From positions 2,294,001-2,358,000 of the forward strand of contig NZ_CP009287.1 of NCBI RefSeq assembly GCF_000758705.1: a DNA stretch of 64,000 nt, in the 5' to 3' direction. The position numbers and the translations under genes were made by a program. Origin of the DNA: Paenibacillus graminis. GTDB taxonomy: Bacteria; Bacillota; Bacilli; Paenibacillales; Paenibacillaceae. This document shows, in pieces, positions 6,011-15,027 of this stretch; within the stretch, counting starts at the first letter, position 1, and every line of letters starts with the position of its first letter. Below the pieces are notes generated by a model. That model was not told the DNA's origin, did not search any database, and was given only the letters and a program-made list of their open reading frames with translations.

Positions 6011-9000
6011 ATGCAAAAAGTGCAAAAAGTGCAAAAAGTGAGAACAGCAAAAAAGCTGGTGAACCTGGTGGCGATTGCAGCTATATTGACCGGCTTACTG
6101 GATACGTCATTATTGTCCGCAACCGCTTCGGCTGCCGTGTTCTCAACAGCGGCGCCTGAAATGTCATCACCAGCAACAGCAGAGTCACCGGAACCGGAAA
6201 ATGTTCTACTGGAACCTACAGCACCGACACTTGCAGCACCGATACCTACAGCACCGGTATCTGCAGGGTCAGCAGCTGCCGAGCCTGGTAGAGCGGAAGC
6301 TGAGGTCAGACGAACACTGACCGCTCCGCTGATTGACGGCAAACTGGACGAAAGCTTCTGGAGTCTTGACGAGTCATTAAGCGTGCGGACCGGGGAGCCG
6401 GCAGGGGAGAAAAGCAGCTTCGGGCTGCTGTGGGACAGCACTTATTTATACATCGCCGTTGATGCGCCTGACAGCACACCGATCCACAACGGTACGGGGT
6501 ATTGGTTCGATCAGGACAATCTGAATCTGTTTCTCGACCCGACGCTGCACCGCTCATCCCCTTTTGCGAAGGAGGATATGCAGATCGGCATCCTCTATCA
6601 GCCGGGCAGCAGCACGCCTGAATTCCGCTTCGGTGCGGCGCTGAACAATCATCAGGGCAAGGATGAGAAGCAGGTGCTGCGTGCTATCCAACAGACCGGG
6701 CAGGGCTGGAGCGCGGAAATGGCTGTACCTTGGGAGATGCTGGGCCTGGACCCGCATCTGAAGAAGCAATTGGGGCTGGAGCTGAGTGTGACTGACCGGC
6801 TGGAGAAATCTGACGCCACAGCGCAGCGCACGGGGTACTGGAGCGCCTACAATTCCTCCAGCTTCTGGAATGATACTTCCGGCTATGGAGTCATTACGTT
6901 GAGTGACGAACAACCGGCCAGCGGGGAGATGAATCCAATACTGCTGGAGGAAAATTTTGACGGTTACGCGGATGGAGCCATACCCGAAGACTGGATTGCC
7001 GACGGGAGTGCAGGCAGCAGCCCGTTTGCGGTAGTGCGGGAGCCGAGTGCGGTGACGGAAGCAACATACAACTCAGGCCAAGACATTACCAGTGTTATGG
7101 AAGCAACCTACGACCCAGACCAAGGCCAAAACAATAACAGTGTTACGGAAGCCGTCTACAGCAATGGCAGATTGCGGTTTGACGGCAATGCCGCCGGACG
7201 GCAGGGCCGGATTGTGGCCCCGGTGCAGGCGGATCATTATGTGATTGAAGCGGATGTCCGCTTCGAAAGTGTGCTGAACAGTGCCCGCTGGGCAGCGCTT
7301 ATGTTCCGCGTCCCGGCCAACGGCAAACTGCCGTATTACCAGATGGCGGTGCGCCAGAACGGGAAATACGAGCTGGCCTACCGGAAGCCGGACGGTGCCT
7401 GGAATGTGACGTCGGACGGAAACGGTGCACCGCTTCCCTTGAACAAGGATTATTCAATGAAGGTCCGTGTCTTCGGCGACAACGTCAAGGAATACATCAA
7501 GGCCAAGGATGAGGCGGATTATACGCTGCTGCTGGACAAACCGCTTGAGAACGGGCTGCTGGATAAAGGCAAGGTGGGCTTCCAGGCTGACCAGTCAGCG
7601 GTTTCATTTGACAACCTGAAGGTGACTCGGCTTACAGCCGACCGTCTGGAGCTGGATCTGCCGCAGCAAGCGGAGGCACTGGCGGGACCGCTTACGGTAA
7701 CAGCTTCGGTGTATTATTCTGACGGGCTGACAGAGCCGGTGCAGGCCAACGGCTTAAAGCTGTACTCTTCCGACGAAAGCATTGTGCGGATTGTCAACAA
7801 TCAGCCAGTGCCGGTCAAAGAAGGGCAGGCTACGGTCACAGCCGTCTACTATCAGGCGGAGGCCAGCCGTCTGCTGACCGTTACGCCTTCCAAGACAGGG
7901 GCAAAGGTGCTGAGCCTCAGTCACGAAACCGGCTATGTGCTGGCGCAGACCGGCCGGGAGCTGGCATTAGACGCGCTGGCGTTCCACGCAGAATCCAGTG
8001 ACTACAGCACGGGAGAACTGAAGGGGGATGCGCTGGAATGGAGCACAGACAGCAAGGGGGTCATTCTCGGCAAAGACGGGATAACTGTCGAGACCGAAGG
8101 CATACACCAGCTGACCGGGCGGAAGGATGATGCTGTTATCAGATTAATTCTGGTGGCCAAAAAACCGGAAGCCAAGGAATACGTGTTGTTCGAGGATAAC
8201 TTTGACAGCACACCGGAGGGGACGCTTCCTGACGGCTGGAAAAAGGTGCAGGGCATGACAGCCGGCAAAGCTGCCGTGAAGGGTGGAGCGCTGGAGCTGA
8301 ACGCCACCGCGGCCCCGGACAATCCATTACGCTTAATGCTGCCGGATTATCTAAGCCTGTTTGGCAACTATGTGATTGAAGGTGATATCACCCACACGGA
8401 CGCGCTGAATGCCTCGCGCTGGAATTCGGTGATGTTCCGGGTCCAGCAGGGCGATTATCCGTATTACCAGATGGCGGTGCGCAAAGATCCTTCCGCTGCC
8501 AATGGTGTGGAATTCGCCGAGCGGACGGCGGCCAATCAATGGAATGTAATGGAGAGAGGCTCTTATACGGAGCCTCTGGCCGAAGGTGTACCGCTGCATT
8601 ATACGATCAAGGCTTACGGAAACCAGGTTCAGGAGTGGATTAACAATCAGCTGATTATCGAGACGCTTCGGGCGAACCGTTATGCCAAAGGCGGGATTGG
8701 CCTGCAGGCGGACAGCAGCAGGATGCGGGTCGATAACCTTCGGGTGACCTTGCTGGAGGAACCGCTGCCGGCACCTGTGATCGAGCCCTTCATTAAAGTG
8801 GCAGAGCCGCAAACGCAAATTGCGCTCGCCCCGACGATTGTTACAGAGATCAAGCAGTCAAGCGACCTTGGCAAGCTGGCCGCAGATCAGCTTCCGGCTA
8901 CGGCAATCCTGCATCTGAACCCGGAGCTGATGGTGATTGAACCGGGAACCGGAGCCGAAATTGCCGCTCTGCCTGAGGTGCTGGCGGCAGCCGGGGACCG

Positions 9001-11842
9001 GGTAATCCCTGCTTTTTATGTGCATGATGCGCTGGCTGTAGACCGGCTGGTGCAGGTGCTGCGGGAACGCGGGTTGGAGGACGTGTTCGTGGTCTCGGAG
9101 CAAGGGGAGCTGATTAAGCGGGCCAGGGCGGCTTACCCGATGGCCCGCGGCATTCTCGACTTCACCGCTGCCGGGAATCCGGGGCCGGAGGAGCTGCTGG
9201 AGATGCGCCGTGCCACAACGGCCAGCGGAGCGAGAGTAGCGCTGCTGGCTGGGAATGCTGCGACCCGCGAGAATACGGCGTATCTGCAGAAGCTGGCGGT
9301 AATGGTCTGGAGTGAGGCGAAGGCGCCTGCACCTTCCGGCATGACAGCCGGATTGCATCAATTGATCACAGCCGGCGTGAACGGTCTGGTCATTGATTTG
9401 CCCTCTGCGGCCCATGCCGCACTGGCGCTGTACAACCGCGATACCACGCTGATCCGCAAGGTGCATATCATTGGACACCGCGGAATGCCTTCCGTGTCGC
9501 CGGAGAATACGATCGAAAGCAACGTTTTGGCACTGGATGCCGGAGCGGATTTTATTGAAAATGACATGTTTCTGACTACGGACGGGCATCTGATCATCAC
9601 GCACTCCCCGGTATTGGAAACCACAACGGACGGCAGCGGACCGGTGGAGAATTATTCACTGGAGCAGCTCAAAACCTACAATGCCAACAAGACTTACCCG
9701 GAGGGCTTCCCGCTCGTGAGAATGCCGACCCTGGATGAGCAGCTGGAGCTGGCGCGTTCGCGCGGCAAGCTGGTGTATGCCGAGATCAAGACGCAGACGC
9801 CGGAGGCGGTGGATGCTTTTGTCCGCACAGTGAAGGCGCATCATGCAGAGGACATTGTAAATGTGATGTCTTTCCATTCAGCCCAGCTGGAGCGGTTGAA
9901 TAAACTGATGCCGGAGATTCCCGCCGGACTGCTGACCGGTTATATTGCCAGCGAAAATAACGTGGAAGGCTCGCTTCGGGATACGCTGAAGACGGTGTCG
10001 AAGCTTAATCTGACCTTCAATACGGATTACAGCGGGCTTGGACCGGAGTTCATGGAGGCGGCGGTACACCGTGGCCTGCTGATCTCACCCTGGACGCTTA
10101 ACAAACGCGAGGATGTGATCCGCTTTCTGAAGCTTGGAGCGTTCGGCATCACTACGGACTATGCTTACTGGGCCTCCGATTGGGCAGCATCACTGAGTGC
10201 GAAAACTGCCAAGATTGAACTGAATCCAGGAGAGGAACGGGAGCTGGAAGCCTTCGTTGAGACCTATAAGGGCGAGCACAAGGAGATCACGCCTGAGCTT
10301 GTATTCCTGGATGGGCAGGAGCTGCTGCAGGGGGATGGAAGCCGGGTGAATGCCCGGAAACCGGGAACCGCCCATGTGCTGCTGCGTTATTCAGCTTCCA
10401 TTGAGAATGGAGGCACGTATGATCTTTATTCGCAGCCGGTGGAAATTACGGTGAAAAGTGCTGCGGGTCCGACATCCGCCCCAACGCCGACAATAACACC
10501 GACGGCAACTCCAACTGCAACTCCAACGGTTACGCCATCGCCGGCGCCTGCAGCCACTTTGGCACCAAGTTCGGGAGCTGGAGGCTATACATTTCCTAGT
10601 GCAGCGCCTGGAGCCGGATATACCAGTGTGCCTGGAACAGTTGGCGCGCCCCCTTCCCCGGCATTGCCTGTACTTGAAGCGGCGGATGGCACAGTAGAGG
10701 CGGCTGTTCTGGAAAAAGCGTTCCGTACCTCCGCGCAGGCGGCAGTCAACTTCACCGGCGATGCCCTGGAGCTTCCGGCAGCTGTATTGCAGAACGCCGC
10801 GCACAGCGGTGCCCTGCTGAAGGTGACCCATACTGAAGCGAAGGCCGGATACATGCTCCCGCTGGAGCAGCTGCAGCTTGAACAGCAGGCTGCCGCGCTG
10901 GGCACAGGCTTGCAGGAGATGAAGCTTAAGGTTACCATCCGCAGGCTGGATGGAGCAGCGGCGGCGGCAGTAACCCGCGCGGTGGAGCTGGCCGGTGGCC
11001 GGCAAATGTCCGCTGCGGTAGAGTTTAATCTTGAAGTGCTGTCAGACGGGCGATCAATTCCGGTCACGTCCGGTTCCCGTTATCTCACGCGTTCGCTGGT
11101 CCTGGACTCGCCGGCTGGCAGCACGGCAACTGGAGTCATGTTCTCGCCGGAGAAGGGAACCCTGTCCTTCGTGCCCGCCAATTTTACCGGCGATGGAACG
11201 GAGGGAATGCTGCGCCAGATCCAGAGCGGCAGCAGCATCCTGAGCGTCATGACGCTGGATACATCATTTAGTGACCTGAATGGGCACTGGGCTGAACGGC
11301 AGGCGAAGCAGCTGGCAGACAAATTGCTGCTGAACGGAACCGGCGGCGGGCGTTTTGAACCGGACCGCGCGGTAACCCGGGCGGAATTCGCCGCCATGCT
11401 GGCCCGCGCGCTGGCCCTGCCAGCCGGTCAAGGCAGCGGGAAGAAGGCAGCCTGGCCGGATGTTCAGCCTGCGGACTGGTTCGCGGGCGACGTAAACGCC
11501 GCCGCTGCTGCCGGCTTGATCAGCGGTTTCGGCGACGGAACTCTCCGTCCGGATGCCAAGGTGACCCGCAGTGAGCAAGCGGTGATGCTGGCCCGGGCCC
11601 TGCGCTACATCGGGCAGGACAGCGCCGCTGGCAGCGCAGCTGCGGAATCACCGCCAGCCCTGGAGCTGTTCAAGGATGCGGCAGGCATCTCATGGGCGCG
11701 CGGGGAATGGAACATCGTCATTCAAGCCGGATTAATGAACGGTGTATCGAAAGAGCTGCTGATGCCGGAAATGAGCGCAACCCGCGCCCAATCGGCCGTG
11801 CTGCTGCAGCGGTTCCTGAGCTTGGCGGGCTTCATCCAATGA
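6011..11842 (+). CDS. Secreted SLH-anchored glycerophosphodiester phosphodiesterase, multidomain
   Basis: This is a 1943-residue exported protein. The ATG at 6011 follows GGGAGGG by 11 nt; the longer frame from 5942 overlaps the leader terminator. A signal peptide (about residues 1-40) ends at an AxA-type site. Next come a CBM9-like region (about 105-290), two related jelly-roll/LamG-like domains (about 314-540 and 727-915) sharing 'NSARW..(V/L)MFRV' and 'YYQMAVR', a BIG2-like domain between them, and a degenerate barrel-like region. The GDPD barrel starts near 1152 with 'GHRG' (His1156), 'ENT', 'FIENDMFLT' and 'YAEIKT', all family catalytic or metal motifs. A Thr-Pro linker near 1500 and three SLH domains (1753-end) anchor it to the S-layer or wall. 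It likely releases glycerol-3-phosphate from deacylated lipids or teichoic-acid-type polymers. The neighbouring glpP and Ugp-like importer support this. Confidence 0.9.
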   Translation: MQKVQKVQKVRTAKKLVNLVAIAAILTGLLDTSLLSATASAAVFSTAAPEMSSPATAESPEPENVLLEPTAPTLAAPIPTAPVSAGSAAAEPGRAEAEVRRTLTAPLIDGKLDESFWSLDESLSVRTGEPAGEKSSFGLLWDSTYLYIAVDAPDSTPIHNGTGYWFDQDNLNLFLDPTLHRSSPFAKEDMQIGILYQPGSSTPEFRFGAALNNHQGKDEKQVLRAIQQTGQGWSAEMAVPWEMLGLDPHLKKQLGLELSVTDRLEKSDATAQRTGYWSAYNSSSFWNDTSGYGVITLSDEQPASGEMNPILLEENFDGYADGAIPEDWIADGSAGSSPFAVVREPSAVTEATYNSGQDITSVMEATYDPDQGQNNNSVTEAVYSNGRLRFDGNAAGRQGRIVAPVQADHYVIEADVRFESVLNSARWAALMFRVPANGKLPYYQMAVRQNGKYELAYRKPDGAWNVTSDGNGAPLPLNKDYSMKVRVFGDNVKEYIKAKDEADYTLLLDKPLENGLLDKGKVGFQADQSAVSFDNLKVTRLTADRLELDLPQQAEALAGPLTVTASVYYSDGLTEPVQANGLKLYSSDESIVRIVNNQPVPVKEGQATVTAVYYQAEASRLLTVTPSKTGAKVLSLSHETGYVLAQTGRELALDALAFHAESSDYSTGELKGDALEWSTDSKGVILGKDGITVETEGIHQLTGRKDDAVIRLILVAKKPEAKEYVLFEDNFDSTPEGTLPDGWKKVQGMTAGKAAVKGGALELNATAAPDNPLRLMLPDYLSLFGNYVIEGDITHTDALNASRWNSVMFRVQQGDYPYYQMAVRKDPSAANGVEFAERTAANQWNVMERGSYTEPLAEGVPLHYTIKAYGNQVQEWINNQLIIETLRANRYAKGGIGLQADSSRMRVDNLRVTLLEEPLPAPVIEPFIKVAEPQTQIALAPTIVTEIKQSSDLGKLAADQLPATAILHLNPELMVIEPGTGAEIAALPEVLAAAGDRVIPAFYVHDALAVDRLVQVLRERGLEDVFVVSEQGELIKRARAAYPMARGILDFTAAGNPGPEELLEMRRATTASGARVALLAGNAATRENTAYLQKLAVMVWSEAKAPAPSGMTAGLHQLITAGVNGLVIDLPSAAHAALALYNRDTTLIRKVHIIGHRGMPSVSPENTIESNVLALDAGADFIENDMFLTTDGHLIITHSPVLETTTDGSGPVENYSLEQLKTYNANKTYPEGFPLVRMPTLDEQLELARSRGKLVYAEIKTQTPEAVDAFVRTVKAHHAEDIVNVMSFHSAQLERLNKLMPEIPAGLLTGYIASENNVEGSLRDTLKTVSKLNLTFNTDYSGLGPEFMEAAVHRGLLISPWTLNKREDVIRFLKLGAFGITTDYAYWASDWAASLSAKTAKIELNPGEERELEAFVETYKGEHKEITPELVFLDGQELLQGDGSRVNARKPGTAHVLLRYSASIENGGTYDLYSQPVEITVKSAAGPTSAPTPTITPTATPTATPTVTPSPAPAATLAPSSGAGGYTFPSAAPGAGYTSVPGTVGAPPSPALPVLEAADGTVEAAVLEKAFRTSAQAAVNFTGDALELPAAVLQNAAHSGALLKVTHTEAKAGYMLPLEQLQLEQQAAALGTGLQEMKLKVTIRRLDGAAAAAVTRAVELAGGRQMSAAVEFNLEVLSDGRSIPVTSGSRYLTRSLVLDSPAGSTATGVMFSPEKGTLSFVPANFTGDGTEGMLRQIQSGSSILSVMTLDTSFSDLNGHWAERQAKQLADKLLLNGTGGGRFEPDRAVTRAEFAAMLARALALPAGQGSGKKAAWPDVQPADWFAGDVNAAAAAGLISGFGDGTLRPDAKVTRSEQAVMLARALRYIGQDSAAGSAAAESPPALELFKDAAGISWARGEWNIVIQAGLMNGVSKELLMPEMSATRAQSAVLLQRFLSLAGFIQ

Positions 11843-11936
11843 CGTGGTGGCGGGACTGCGGTCCCGCCGTTAATACCGCGCTGACAAACGGCTGTTACAA
11901 TGGTCAATATTCACTGGCACAGAAGGGGGATAACAG

Positions 11937-12515
11937 GTGAAGAACGGACTGTTTGCGGGAAGCGGCAACCACAGGATTATACCGGCAGTGCGCAAGGCTG
12001 AAGACCTGCAGAAGGCTTGCGACAGCGAGTGGCCGATGATTTTTCTGCTGATCGGCGACCTGTTCACTGTGAAGCAATATGTGAGGCAGGGCCTGGAAGC
12101 CGGCAAGAAGGTTTTCCTGCATGTCGATTTTATCGGCGGATTGGGCAGTGATCCTCTGGTGGTCAAATATATTGCCGAGAAGATTGGCCCGACCGGCATT
12201 ATCTCAACCAAGAACCATATGGTCAAGCAGGCTAAGAAAAGCGGGCTTCTGGCGATCCAGCGCCTGTTCCTGATCGACACCTCCGCGCTGGAACACGGCA
12301 TAAACAACGTGCGCCAGAATGAATCGGATGCGCTTGAAGTCATGCCGGGGCTGATTCCCAGGGTCATTACGGAGCTGAGCAGCAGCACTTCCCGTCCTAT
12401 CATTGCCGGCGGCCTGATTAAGGATCATCAGGAGATTCAGACCGCTCTCCAAGCGGGAGCGAGTGCAGTATCGATGGGCAACCCGGAGCTTTGGCACAGT
12501 TTTGCACAAGCTTAA
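11937..12515 (+). CDS. glpP: Glycerol-3-phosphate responsive antiterminator GlpP
   Basis: This 192-residue TIM-barrel-like protein has the family's length and hallmarks, including the start 'GLFAGSGNHRIIPAVR', 'FLLIGDLFTVKQYV', 'HVDFIGGL', 'GIISTKNHMVKQAKK', 'QRLFLIDT', 'EVMPGLIPRVI' and 'IIAGGLIKDHQE'. The start codon is GTG, 8 nt after AGGGGGA. GlpP binds leader RNA of glycerol and glycerophosphodiester genes when glycerol-3-phosphate is present and prevents termination. It lies between two genes that each carry a matching leader. In other Bacilli the gene usually sits beside glpF/glpK/glpD, none of which is here. Its own transcript has no visible leader of this type. Confidence 0.95.
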   Translation: MKNGLFAGSGNHRIIPAVRKAEDLQKACDSEWPMIFLLIGDLFTVKQYVRQGLEAGKKVFLHVDFIGGLGSDPLVVKYIAEKIGPTGIISTKNHMVKQAKKSGLLAIQRLFLIDTSALEHGINNVRQNESDALEVMPGLIPRVITELSSSTSRPIIAGGLIKDHQEIQTALQAGASAVSMGNPELWHSFAQA

Positions 12516-12529
12516 CCTGGAGTTAATAT
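12502..12529 (+). promoter_or_regulatory. Candidate promoter for the HAD-ugp leader
   Basis: TTGCAC (12502-12507) and TAATAT (12524-12529) are 16 nt apart, overlapping the 3' end of glpP. Transcription would start about 60 nt before the second antitermination leader. Confidence 0.45.
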
Positions 12530-12595
12530 CAGGATGACACGGTTTATTTATAGTGAAGAAGTAAACGTAAGTTAGCACTGTTCAATTTCATATCA

Positions 12596-12684
12596 AGGGT
12601 CGGAGACGAAGAGAAAACCCTTATGCAGCTATGTAGACGGCGGATTCATCATGCCCGCTTACTGTGCTGGATATAGGGTTTTTT
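12596..12684 (+). promoter_or_regulatory. Putative GlpP-responsive antitermination leader, copy 2
   Basis: AGGGT (12596-12600), the spacer CGGAGACGAAGAGAA and AACCCT (12616-12621) reproduce copy 1. AACCCT can alternatively pair with AGGGTT (12675-12680), followed by TTTT. CAGC/GCTG extends the terminator stem beyond an internal loop, the same layout as copy 1. The loop sequences differ between copies, while the AGGGT-spacer-ACCCT part is nearly identical, as expected for a protein-binding element. Confidence 0.72.
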
Positions 12685-12716
12685 GGTTTGTTTCCATTAA
12701 GGAGGCTGCTTTCCCA

Positions 12717-13529
12717 TTGCAGGATGTGCTTGCGTACGAGACGTATTTTTTTGATTTAGACGGCACCATTTTTATTGGTGACCTGCTGCTGCCGGGAGTA
12801 AGGCAGACACTGAAGTATCTAAGGGAGCACGGGAAGCAGGTGTTGTTCCTGAGCAATACCACCATCCGGACCCGGGAAGAATGCCGGAATCGGCTAACGT
12901 TGATGGGGATTGAGGTCCGTACGGAGGAAGTGGTGACTGCGGCTTCGGTATCTGCGGTGTATTTCCGGGAAATGCAGGGAATGAACAACCGTAAGCCGCA
13001 GGTGATGGTGATTGGCGAGCAGGCTTTAAAATATGAGATGGCCTGCGGAGGGACTGCACTGACCGATGAACCTATGGAAGCCACGCATGTGCTGGTCGGG
13101 ATGGACCGCAATTTTGATTATGAGAAGCTTCACCGGGCAATGAAGGCTGTCCGGGCGGGCGCGTATCTGATTGCCGCAAATCCTGATCCGAATTGTCCGG
13201 TAGTGGGCGACTTGCTTCCCGATACCTGGGCCATGGTCAAGGCCATTGAGGCAGCCAGCTGCGGCACTGTACAAGAGATTATCGGCAAGCCCTCCGCCTA
13301 TTATGCGGAGAAGGTACTAGAGCAGAGCGGAACAAGGCGGGAGAACTGTCTGATGGTCGGAGACCGGATGGACACGGACATCCTCTTTGGCCTGAGCCAC
13401 GGCATCAGCACTGCATTGGTGTTGACCGGAGTGACCGCGAGAGAGGATCTGGAGCAATATTCGACCCTGCCGGACCATATCTGGACCTCAATGTCCGAGA
13501 TGCTGCAGAATCAGTTGCGCCTGTCCTGA
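12717..13529 (+). CDS. HAD-IIA family phosphatase (NagD/YutF/AraL-like)
   Basis: The longer frame from 12651 would start inside the leader terminator. AAGGAGG (12699-12705) is instead followed after 11 nt by an in-frame TTG at 12717, giving 270 residues, the normal family size. Motif I is 'YFFDLDGTIFIGD', with the two catalytic aspartates. Motif II is 'LSNTT', the motif III Lys is in 'IIGKPSAYY', and motif IV is 'MVGDRMDTDI'. The C2-type cap lies between motifs II and III. NagD-like enzymes dephosphorylate sugar or polyol phosphates. With the GlpP-type leader and a Ugp-like importer downstream, glycerol phosphate is a reasonable but unproven substrate. Confidence 0.85.
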   Translation: MQDVLAYETYFFDLDGTIFIGDLLLPGVRQTLKYLREHGKQVLFLSNTTIRTREECRNRLTLMGIEVRTEEVVTAASVSAVYFREMQGMNNRKPQVMVIGEQALKYEMACGGTALTDEPMEATHVLVGMDRNFDYEKLHRAMKAVRAGAYLIAANPDPNCPVVGDLLPDTWAMVKAIEAASCGTVQEIIGKPSAYYAEKVLEQSGTRRENCLMVGDRMDTDILFGLSHGISTALVLTGVTAREDLEQYSTLPDHIWTSMSEMLQNQLRLS

Positions 13530-13659
13530 TTGCAGCAGCGTTGAACCACAGGATTACAGAGGGATTCCCATGTTGGTCAGAGTAAGAGGATCTGCTGTGC
13601 GCCGAGGGCGGCCGATCTTTCTGCTACTTATGAATAGATAAATGGAGGAGATTACAGGG

Positions 13660-15027
13660 ATGCGTAAAGTGAATGTAATGGTTATGGCGGCTGCACTGGG
13701 AATGTCGGTGTTGGCAGGCTGCGGCAACAACACAGACACAAACTCGAACACAAACAACAATAACGCCGCTGGCAAAGGCAGCGGCACCGGGGCAGGCGAA
13801 GCCGCAGCCGCTCCGGCGGATAAAGGAACCAAGACGGAGCTGACTTACTATTACCCGATTGCTGTCGGAGGACCGCTGACGGCTACCATTGAAGCTATGA
13901 CTGCAGACTTTATGAAGGAGAACCCGGATATTGTAGTTAAGCCGGTATACACCGGCAGCTATGCCGATACAGCGGTCAAAACCCAAGCCGGAGTCCAGTC
14001 GAAACAGCCGCCCGATGTAGCGGTATTGCAGTCGACAGAGCTGTTCAGCCTGCTGGATATGGATGCGATTATTCCGCTGGACGAGTTCATAGAGCAGGAG
14101 GGAGGAGACACTTATTTGTCTGACTTCTATCCGGCTTTTATGGAGAATTCCCAGACAGAGGGCAAAACCTACAGTATTCCGTTCCAGCGCAGCACCATAG
14201 TTCTGTATTACAACAAAGATATGTTCAAGGCTGCCGGATTGGACCCGGAGAAGCCGCCTGCAACCTGGGCAGAGATGCAGGAATACGCGGTCAAGCTGGC
14301 CGGTGGCGGCAAGTGGGGGCTGGAGATTCCGGTGACCGGATACGCTTATTGGATGCTTCAGACCTTCGCGCTGCAGAACGGCAACAATCTGATGGCTCCT
14401 GACGGCAAAAAAGTAATGTTCAATACTCCGGAGAACGTCGAGGGACTCCAGTATTGGGTCGATCTGGCGGCGAAGCACAAGGCTATGCCTGGCGGTGTAA
14501 CCGATTGGAGCACGGTGCCTTCCGACTTCCTGGAAGGAAAAACTGCGATGATGTACCATACCACCGGCAACCTGACCAATGTCAAAAAAAATGCGTCTTT
14601 TGACTTCGGCGTCAGCTTCCTGCCGGCGCAGAAGCAATACGGCAGCCCTACCGGCGGCGGCAACTTCTATATTTTCAAGGATATCGATAAGAAGAAGCAG
14701 GAAGCAGCCTGGAAATTCGTCAAGTTCATGACTGAAACCGAACGTGCGGCGCAGTGGAGTATCGATACCGGCTATGTGGCAGTGAAGAAATCGGCGTATG
14801 AAACCGGACGGATGAAGGCTTATGCCGCTGAGTTCCCGGCTGCGCTGATTGCCCGTGACCAGCTGGAATATGCATCCGCCGAATTGTCGACCCATAACAA
14901 CGGCAGGATTGTCAAAATCCTCAGTGACTCCGTTCAAGCCGCACTCACCAATGAGCTGACACCGGCGGAAGCCCTGCAGAAAGCGCAGAATGAAGCGGAC
15001 AAGGCTCTGGCTTCCTTTAATAAGTAA
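13660..15027 (+). CDS. ABC transporter solute-binding lipoprotein, UgpB-like (family 1)
   Basis: This 455-residue lipoprotein has the ATG at 13660 after TGGAGGAG. The signal peptide ends in the lipobox LAGC (Cys21), followed by an Asn/Thr/Gly-rich tether. The mature part has the family-1 binding-protein fold: 'LTYYYPIAVGGPLTATIEAMTADFMKENP', 'PPDVAVLQSTELFSLLD', 'FYPAFMENSQTEGKTYSIPFQRSTIVLYYNKDMF', 'TWAEMQEYA' and a late 'GGGNFYIF'. (Segments quoted separately mark conserved positions.) The relation to UgpB, the glycerol-3-phosphate or glycerophosphodiester binder, is suggested by sequence style and by the GlpP-type context. Sugar oligomers remain possible. It is the first of three transporter genes, with permeases directly downstream. 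Confidence 0.88.
   Translation: MRKVNVMVMAAALGMSVLAGCGNNTDTNSNTNNNNAAGKGSGTGAGEAAAAPADKGTKTELTYYYPIAVGGPLTATIEAMTADFMKENPDIVVKPVYTGSYADTAVKTQAGVQSKQPPDVAVLQSTELFSLLDMDAIIPLDEFIEQEGGDTYLSDFYPAFMENSQTEGKTYSIPFQRSTIVLYYNKDMFKAAGLDPEKPPATWAEMQEYAVKLAGGGKWGLEIPVTGYAYWMLQTFALQNGNNLMAPDGKKVMFNTPENVEGLQYWVDLAAKHKAMPGGVTDWSTVPSDFLEGKTAMMYHTTGNLTNVKKNASFDFGVSFLPAQKQYGSPTGGGNFYIFKDIDKKKQEAAWKFVKFMTETERAAQWSIDTGYVAVKKSAYETGRMKAYAAEFPAALIARDQLEYASAELSTHNNGRIVKILSDSVQAALTNELTPAEALQKAQNEADKALASFNK

Noticed and set aside
8858..9604. Long reading frame on the minus strand inside the SLH-phosphodiesterase gene
   Set aside because: It is a shadow of a clearly coding plus-strand frame. Other antisense frames inside abfA, metI, thrS and the cbi genes were dropped for the same reason.
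12651..12716. Upstream ATG start for the HAD phosphatase
   Set aside because: It would place the start inside the leader's terminator hairpin without a ribosome site; the TTG at 12717 follows AAGGAGG and gives the normal family length.
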